Shown: one piece after another, positions 58,774-64,000 of the stretch
Layout of the letters: each line of letters opens with the position of its first letter
How positions within the stretch are numbered: position 1 is the stretch's first letter
IMG/VR virus record: IMGVR_UViG_3300048835_000830
Location: 102,639-166,638 of that record
Strand: one strand, 5' to 3'
Length of the DNA: 64,000 bases
Source: a virus
Made by a program: the position numbers and the translations under genes
The notes under the pieces: generated by a model
What the model was told of the DNA's origin: nothing
Database searches by the model: none
What the model saw: only the letters and a program-made list of their open reading frames with translations

Positions 58774-61038
58774 ATGGCTCTTCTGTCTGAAATTTTACCT
58801 CCGGTGCCAGTCAGTCTCATAAGCGAGACCTATACGGACCTCCCAAGGATCGCTGCGCCCAACAGTATTGTCACAGGCCGTGGAACGGTCACTGATTTTA
58901 CTGCTGACGGTCTGCCAAAACATGGCGCGAGGCGTATCATCGTCGCGTCGCTCATTCGGATGCCGGCCGAGGTCGTTACGCCTGACAAGCCAGTCTTCAA
59001 GGCTGTGAACGACTTTGATGACATGCTGCGTTTTATCGGGAATTGGATTACTCAGACTGGAGCGAACGGCAGCTACGTAAGCACTACATCGGGCGCTGCT
59101 AATGGTGAAGCGGTAGAGATCACTTTTTATGGCACTGAACTTAACCTCCTTACCGTAACAGGAAACGGGAACGAGCGAAGTGTAGCTGTTACTATTGACG
59201 GTGTTGCCTCGGGAACTCTCATTTGGGATCTGTCCACCAACAGCGGAATTATGAACTCGAGAGGTTATGCGACCTACTCAATGGTGAATGTGGCGAGAGA
59301 CCTATCGCTGGGCATCCACACAATCAGGCTCACGCAAAACAACGGAACAAACCTTCACGTTTACGGTTTTGAGGTCGTCACCAACGCCACCTCGTATATG
59401 CCTGCTACAACAACCTACGGGACAAAAAAACTTCAGGTTTCCGCCGGCAGCTTTACCTACAACTCAGGATTTGAGTCCGGGACACTCGCAGGTCGTGGCG
59501 GTCATGTGCTGGTCTACCAGAAGTCGGACGGCTCCATCGGCAGAGCCTTGACACCGACCAGAGCTTCGGCAGCCTACCTCACCTCAACCGATCACGGCAC
59601 GGAGGAGACAAGGCGTGAGTATTACCTCGGCGAATTTCTGTCCATCTCGTTTGGAGGCCCCACGGAAAGTCAGACGACGATCCTTGACGATAACAGCACG
59701 TCTGTCCAAGGGCGCTTTCTGGCAAGGGCAAACCCGGGCAACAACGTCCACTGTTTTACGATAAATACCAGCGGTAGCATCTTCATAACCTTCGTAGGCG
59801 TAGGGCTCGATATTATTCGTGCGGACACTGCGAACGCCGCTGTCGATAGCTGTCAGGTTTATATCGACAGAACTCTTGTCGGGACTCTATCGAGCACCGG
59901 AAGCACGCTCTCACGAATAGAGAAGATCGCCAGTGGCCTACCGTACGGCACGCATACTGTGGAAATACGGTTGAACGTGGCAGCGACAGCCAACCGCCCT
60001 GGGTTTGTCGGCTTCCGGGTATATACTCCTGCCACACCCAGCCTTCCGGCGGGGGCTCAAGCCCTGGCCCGGTATTTCATACTTGCAAACTTTGTGAGTA
60101 ACAACCTCCACCAAGCCTTTAGCGTATCAACGGGGGTGATCCGAAAAACATACCACCGTGAGGCCTTCTATAACGGCACATTTACCCAGGTCAATTACAA
60201 CTACGGCAACAGCGGAAGCTTTTATTTCGGAGCAACCGCCAACGACTCGTATGGCGAGATTACTTTTTACGGGAGTGGTTTTGAATTCCGAAGCTACGCC
60301 GACGACTCTGACGTCAACTTTGCCTTTACTGTTGACGGCTTTGCGCTGAACGCCGGACCGAACGGGGCGTCCTCGAAAGCCATCTTTTCAAGCGCAGGCC
60401 TCGCATTCAGCGCCGCGGGTGTGGTTACAGGAACTGGGGACCAGGGAACGTGGATGGTGCGCGTCACTAACCTTCCACAGGGCTTTCACAAGCTGCGAGT
60501 CACGAGACAGGTTGGTTCCGCCGTATCCATGCTCTTTGACTGCGTGGACGTCATCACGCCTTTCCACTCCTACGAAGCACTAGGCCCTATGAGACACCAA
60601 AGCGTCTCTCATGTAGCGTCGTCCATCGGTGATTTAAGGACACTGCCGGCCGCCTATCGAACCCTAAAACCAGTCTCACAAGCAGTCGGAGCGTTGAACG
60701 GTCCCTCATACTCAGGAACCGCCCTTGCGCCTCTCCCAGACCTCACAACGGTTATAAAAACATCGGGAAATCCCATTGAGATCGCCTACCATTGTGTCGT
60801 TACCAACAATAACGTTGGTGCGATTACAGCGCTTATTCTCTGTGTCAACGGCGTCTTCTACAGCTTCACCGAAAGCGACGTCACGGTTTCCACCGCAGGC
60901 TACAGGCAGACGGTCTCCTGTAGAACCGTTGTACCCGTCCCCGCGGGTGAGAACCTGATTGAGGTCTTCTGGAACGTGACGGCTGGCACAGGCACGGCGC
61001 CAAGCACATATCGAACACTCAACGCGCGCGAACTTTGA
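58774..61038 (+). CDS. Fibre protein with three carbohydrate-binding-like domains
   Basis: A 754-residue beta-rich protein. Three copies of a domain (near residues 105-205, 340-430, 490-600) share the pattern EITFYGxExxxxxxxGN..VxxDG and an end block GxHTIRLT/GTHTVEIRL/GFHKLRVTR; this resembles small jelly-roll carbohydrate-binding folds. I start at the ATG at 58774 after GGGG; the frame opens at a GTG at 58765. It likely binds surface sugar. Confidence 0.6.
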   Translation: MALLSEILPPVPVSLISETYTDLPRIAAPNSIVTGRGTVTDFTADGLPKHGARRIIVASLIRMPAEVVTPDKPVFKAVNDFDDMLRFIGNWITQTGANGSYVSTTSGAANGEAVEITFYGTELNLLTVTGNGNERSVAVTIDGVASGTLIWDLSTNSGIMNSRGYATYSMVNVARDLSLGIHTIRLTQNNGTNLHVYGFEVVTNATSYMPATTTYGTKKLQVSAGSFTYNSGFESGTLAGRGGHVLVYQKSDGSIGRALTPTRASAAYLTSTDHGTEETRREYYLGEFLSISFGGPTESQTTILDDNSTSVQGRFLARANPGNNVHCFTINTSGSIFITFVGVGLDIIRADTANAAVDSCQVYIDRTLVGTLSSTGSTLSRIEKIASGLPYGTHTVEIRLNVAATANRPGFVGFRVYTPATPSLPAGAQALARYFILANFVSNNLHQAFSVSTGVIRKTYHREAFYNGTFTQVNYNYGNSGSFYFGATANDSYGEITFYGSGFEFRSYADDSDVNFAFTVDGFALNAGPNGASSKAIFSSAGLAFSAAGVVTGTGDQGTWMVRVTNLPQGFHKLRVTRQVGSAVSMLFDCVDVITPFHSYEALGPMRHQSVSHVASSIGDLRTLPAAYRTLKPVSQAVGALNGPSYSGTALAPLPDLTTVIKTSGNPIEIAYHCVVTNNNVGAITALILCVNGVFYSFTESDVTVSTAGYRQTVSCRTVVPVPAGENLIEVFWNVTAGTGTAPSTYRTLNAREL

Positions 61039-61065
61039 AAAATTGAAACTTTCGAGAGGTGATCC

Positions 61066-61584
61066 GTGCCCACACCAAATTCCATCGTTACATCAGGCGC
61101 CGGCGGAGGCATCTCAGACGGCTACCCAACAGTCCTCGTCTCCACGGCAACCGAGCTTGCCAACTCGCTCACATCGCTCGACGGGGCGGGTGGGATCATC
61201 TGTCTTCAGGATGATATCACCATCACCGCAGCACTGGTCGTGCCTGCCGGAGTCCTTCTGCTTGGGAAGTATGGGGCCCAAAAACTCACCATCGGTGTGG
61301 GCGGAAGTCTCAGCCTTGCTGCAAAGTCAGAGCTACGCGATCTCACCGTGATCTCGGGGAAAACCAGCGGAAACCTTGTTGAGATGCCCGAGACAAGGGC
61401 GATCATAAAGGACTGCTTTTTCCAGGTCGATAACGACGACCCGGTGACTTGTGTCTACGTGACCGGTAGCTATAATAGAATTCTGCAGACAACTTTCACA
61501 GGCGTTGTGGGCGTAGGTCCTGCTGCTGGTATTGATTACGCGGGCGGCACGGACAACCTCGATCAGGATTCATACTTTGAGTGA
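61066..61584 (+). CDS. Short fibre-associated protein, beta-helix-like
   Basis: A 172-residue protein from a GTG start at 61066. Repeated turns of the form (VLVSTATELANSL, GGIICLQDDITITAALVVPAGVLLLG, GGSLSLAAKSELRDLTVISG, RAIIKDCFFQVDND) look like a short right-handed beta helix, common in tail spikes. AGAGGTG precedes the start. Possible accessory spike or adhesin chaperone. Confidence 0.5.
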   Translation: MPTPNSIVTSGAGGGISDGYPTVLVSTATELANSLTSLDGAGGIICLQDDITITAALVVPAGVLLLGKYGAQKLTIGVGGSLSLAAKSELRDLTVISGKTSGNLVEMPETRAIIKDCFFQVDNDDPVTCVYVTGSYNRILQTTFTGVVGVGPAAGIDYAGGTDNLDQDSYFE

Positions 61585-61593
61585 GGCCGCTTC

Positions 61594-64000
61594 ATGCCGT
61601 CGATTAAAGCCACTGATCCCGCATCTTTCACGCAAAACCGTGCCGCTTTTGGTGTTCAAAGTGCGGTGCCCTTTCCGACGTTCGGAAGGGGCGTGGACGG
61701 AGACGTAACCTGGTCCGGGACGCAGGATATCAACACAACGCGCAGCGGCAGTAATGCCATCTACACGCGAACGGTCGATGCTCCAGCGGCGACTGTGACA
61801 GCCATATCCTGGCTTCAAATCACCATCACTGGCATTCTCTCGCCCGGTGTCATCACCGACTTTAAGGCTGGAGACTGCTGCCTTCTTATCAATCTTCAAG
61901 GCACAGTCTCCAACAATTCCAATGTGGGAAATTTTGAGTACGTGGTGATAGACGAGGTGATTGCGCCGGGAACGCTTAAGCTGAAAACCCCGGTACAAAA
62001 GCTTTACGGTGACACGGACAACTCCAGCATCGGCTCGCAGAAAGTCATGCTCATGCGCATGCCGGAGTTCAATAATCTCACAATGCCGGCAGCCTCCAAC
62101 CTTACCTGCTCTGCTTTCAACGGCACTCTGGGCGGTGTTGTTGCTTTTTTCGCGCGGTCCATTGACTGCTCTGGAGGCGGTAAAATTCACGCCGACGGTA
62201 AAGGCTATCGGGGAGCATCCGTGCAGTCGGGCTGCGGCGAAGGCATTGCTGGCGGACGCAACACAGTTCAAACCGCGGCCATCGTGAGCGCCGCCGGGGG
62301 CTCTGCTGGTGCGGTTTCCGGTGTTGCCGGTGCGGCGACAGGCAGCGCGACGCTCGAAAAAGTTTTTCTCGGCGGTGGTGGCTCTGCTGGGAGTAATGGA
62401 AACACAGGTGTTACAGGGACGTCCGGGACTCCGGGCGGTAACGGAACTCCGGGCGGGACAGGCGGGACTGGAAACACCGGAAGCCCAGGTGGCTCCGGAT
62501 TTGGTGGCGGCGGAGGTGGGGCTGGTGGATCTGCAAACTCTCCAGGGTACCCGTCCACCCCCATTGGCGGCGGAGGAAACTGGGTTTCCGGGACGCCGGC
62601 AAGCGGTTCCAGCGGTGGATCGGGCCCACCCGGCTACTCCAACCCGGGAGCTCCTGGGGTTCTTCTCGCGGGCGGAGGGCCTGGCGGAAGCGGGGGTGCC
62701 GGGAGCAGTGGCGGAAGCGGGGGTACCGGTGGGGCGGGATCTCCTGGTCCTGCCGGCACCTCGGGCGGCGCTGGCGGGGCGGGAGGGCCTGGCGGTACCT
62801 TTGGGTCAGGAGGGGCTGGCGGCGGTGCCGTATTTATTTACGCAAAAACGATTTCCAACCTCAGCTGCCAGTCTCTCGGCTCGGCAGGCACGAACTATAC
62901 GGCTGGCACTGCGGGCGGGGCTGGCGTGGCAGCGTTAGCAGCTTCGGCAGCAACCCCCGGCAACGCCGGGTCAGCGGGTAATGCCGCTTCAGCCGGGTCC
63001 AATGGCTCAGCAGGCAGTAACTCCGGGGCTGTTGTCGTCCAGATCGACCCTTCGACAACTGTCAACGCGTATTCAGGCGGTGGTGGCGGTGGTGGCGGCG
63101 GATCTGGTGGTCGCGGCGGAACAGGTGGAACCGGTGGTACAGGTGGCATCGGCGGCATGGGCGGGCAGGGCGGTAATGGCGGTTCAGGCGGCTCTGGTTC
63201 GCCTGGAGCCTCGGGCGGTAGCGGCGCCTCTGGCCAGGTAGTGATTGCATGTCAGACCCTCGGAACACTGAACGGAACCGCTACAGCGGTGGCGGCAGCG
63301 CTTGCCCCGACCGCAGGGACGCCTGGGCCTTCAGGTGCAGCGGCCGTTCCCGCGCCGAGGCCTCCTTACATTCCTGCCCCTACGCCTGCCCCTGTCAATG
63401 GGGCTGGGTGGCCAGGTCTGGCGGGCTCCACCGGCTCTACTGGCGCTTCCGGCTCGCCGGGTTTTGGTGGTGGCGGAGGCGGCTCCGGAGGCGCTTCAGG
63501 CGTCAACGGAATTCTCTTGGCGAACAACTCAACTGCGGCTACGGGCGGCGGAGCAGGGACTACGTCAGCTGGCGGCGGTGGTTCCGCGGGACTTTCTCCG
63601 GCAGACGTACCAGGGAACAATGGCTCCCCTGGGAGCGGCCAGACGGGCGGTAATGCGGGTCAAGGCGCTCAAATTGGCGACCCGACCGGGACCGCCTTGG
63701 GTGGTTTCGGAGGGCAGGGTAGCAACGCCCCAAACAGTTTCGGCGGCGGCGGGCAGTACAAAAGAGGTCAGATTTTTCCAACTCCCGTCCCCTACCTGAA
63801 TGCCGGTTCAGGCGGCGGTGGTGGTGGATCTGGTGGTTCAGGCGGTGCAGGAGGTCCTGGAGGCTCTGCCGGAGCCGCGGGCAATTTTGGGGCTGGCGGG
63901 ACATCCGGACCCGGTGGAGCAGGGGGCTCCCTTGTCAATATTGGGGTGGGCGGCTCGAGCGGGAGCGCTGGGAGCGTGAGTGGCCAGGGGGCTTTTGGAC
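61594..64000 (+). CDS. Glycine-rich adhesin-like tail protein (partial, C-terminus off window)
   Basis: An open frame of 802 codons from ATG 61594 runs past the right edge. Residues 1-215 form a beta-rich head (FNNLTMPAASNLTCSAFNG...). From residue 230 on, Gly reaches about half of all residues in GG-x and G-x-x patterns (GGSGGAGSSGGSGG, GGGGSGGRGGTGG), with short non-Gly beta segments (AVFIYAKTISNLSC; VVIACQTLGTLNG) in between. Such Gly-rich sequence forms polyglycine-II sandwiches in phage adhesins like the S16 gp38. It likely forms the receptor-binding tip. Confidence 0.65.
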   Translation, partial: MPSIKATDPASFTQNRAAFGVQSAVPFPTFGRGVDGDVTWSGTQDINTTRSGSNAIYTRTVDAPAATVTAISWLQITITGILSPGVITDFKAGDCCLLINLQGTVSNNSNVGNFEYVVIDEVIAPGTLKLKTPVQKLYGDTDNSSIGSQKVMLMRMPEFNNLTMPAASNLTCSAFNGTLGGVVAFFARSIDCSGGGKIHADGKGYRGASVQSGCGEGIAGGRNTVQTAAIVSAAGGSAGAVSGVAGAATGSATLEKVFLGGGGSAGSNGNTGVTGTSGTPGGNGTPGGTGGTGNTGSPGGSGFGGGGGGAGGSANSPGYPSTPIGGGGNWVSGTPASGSSGGSGPPGYSNPGAPGVLLAGGGPGGSGGAGSSGGSGGTGGAGSPGPAGTSGGAGGAGGPGGTFGSGGAGGGAVFIYAKTISNLSCQSLGSAGTNYTAGTAGGAGVAALAASAATPGNAGSAGNAASAGSNGSAGSNSGAVVVQIDPSTTVNAYSGGGGGGGGGSGGRGGTGGTGGTGGIGGMGGQGGNGGSGGSGSPGASGGSGASGQVVIACQTLGTLNGTATAVAAALAPTAGTPGPSGAAAVPAPRPPYIPAPTPAPVNGAGWPGLAGSTGSTGASGSPGFGGGGGGSGGASGVNGILLANNSTAATGGGAGTTSAGGGGSAGLSPADVPGNNGSPGSGQTGGNAGQGAQIGDPTGTALGGFGGQGSNAPNSFGGGGQYKRGQIFPTPVPYLNAGSGGGGGGSGGSGGAGGPGGSAGAAGNFGAGGTSGPGGAGGSLVNIGVGGSSGSAGSVSGQGAFG

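Overview
This window is most likely part of a large, contractile-tailed (myovirus-like) bacteriophage genome. It has no recognisable host metabolic genes. It does hold a replication primase-helicase, a CHAP endolysin, a tail chaperone pair with a classic frameshift site, a tape-measure-like protein, baseplate (gp25-like, gpJ-like) and fibre genes, and its own sigma factor and tmRNA. Both edges cut through genes, so the genome is longer than 64 kb. No terminase, portal, capsid or integrase is seen here. Lipoprotein signal peptides suggest a Gram-negative host; nothing I can read fixes it further.

Layout. Positions 1-17.3 kb are leftward operons of small, mostly unknown proteins, with an RDF-like protein, a HAD phosphatase, a YkgJ-type Cys cluster protein, an SbcC-like ATPase, a CHAP endolysin, a receiver-domain protein, small membrane proteins and two lipoproteins. 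An origin- or operator-like cluster of twelve GTCACC words lies at 9.0-9.5 kb. Positions 17.4-21.4 kb hold the most interesting part: a CRISPR-like array next to three leftward genes that look like Cas5, Cas7 and Cas6. Positions 21.4-24.9 kb hold RNA: a structured non-coding stretch of about 1 kb, a tmRNA and a tRNA-like gene, around one membrane-protein gene. Positions 24.7-32.5 kb run leftward and carry a large AEP-type primase-helicase and an SNF2-type helicase. Positions 32.6-64 kb run rightward and form one virion-assembly operon from tail chaperones to giant fibres and a glycine-rich adhesin.

The candidate new system. Read on the minus strand, the array has about 29 units with a mean period near 47 bp. 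Each unit is a short hairpin (usually GCTC-loop-GAGC) followed by an 8-nt tag GNTAGRNR and a unique spacer of about 22-37 nt. The tag sits exactly where a type I-F 5' crRNA handle would be and resembles it (CUUAGAAA-like). Hairpin loops vary freely while stems covary (GTTC/GAAC, GCTTC/GAAGC, GCGCAC/GTGCGC), and eight loops are GNRA only on the minus strand. Upstream on the same strand lie a Cas6-like protein with a perfect GhGxxxxxGhG loop, a Cas7-like protein and a Cas5-like protein. The Cas5-like stop codon itself lies in the first repeat tag. No Cas1, Cas2, Cas3 or Cas8 is visible. I infer a minimal, phage-borne, type I-F-related guide-RNA system with ultra-short repeats kept by structure rather than sequence. 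Its target and outcome cannot be read from this sequence.
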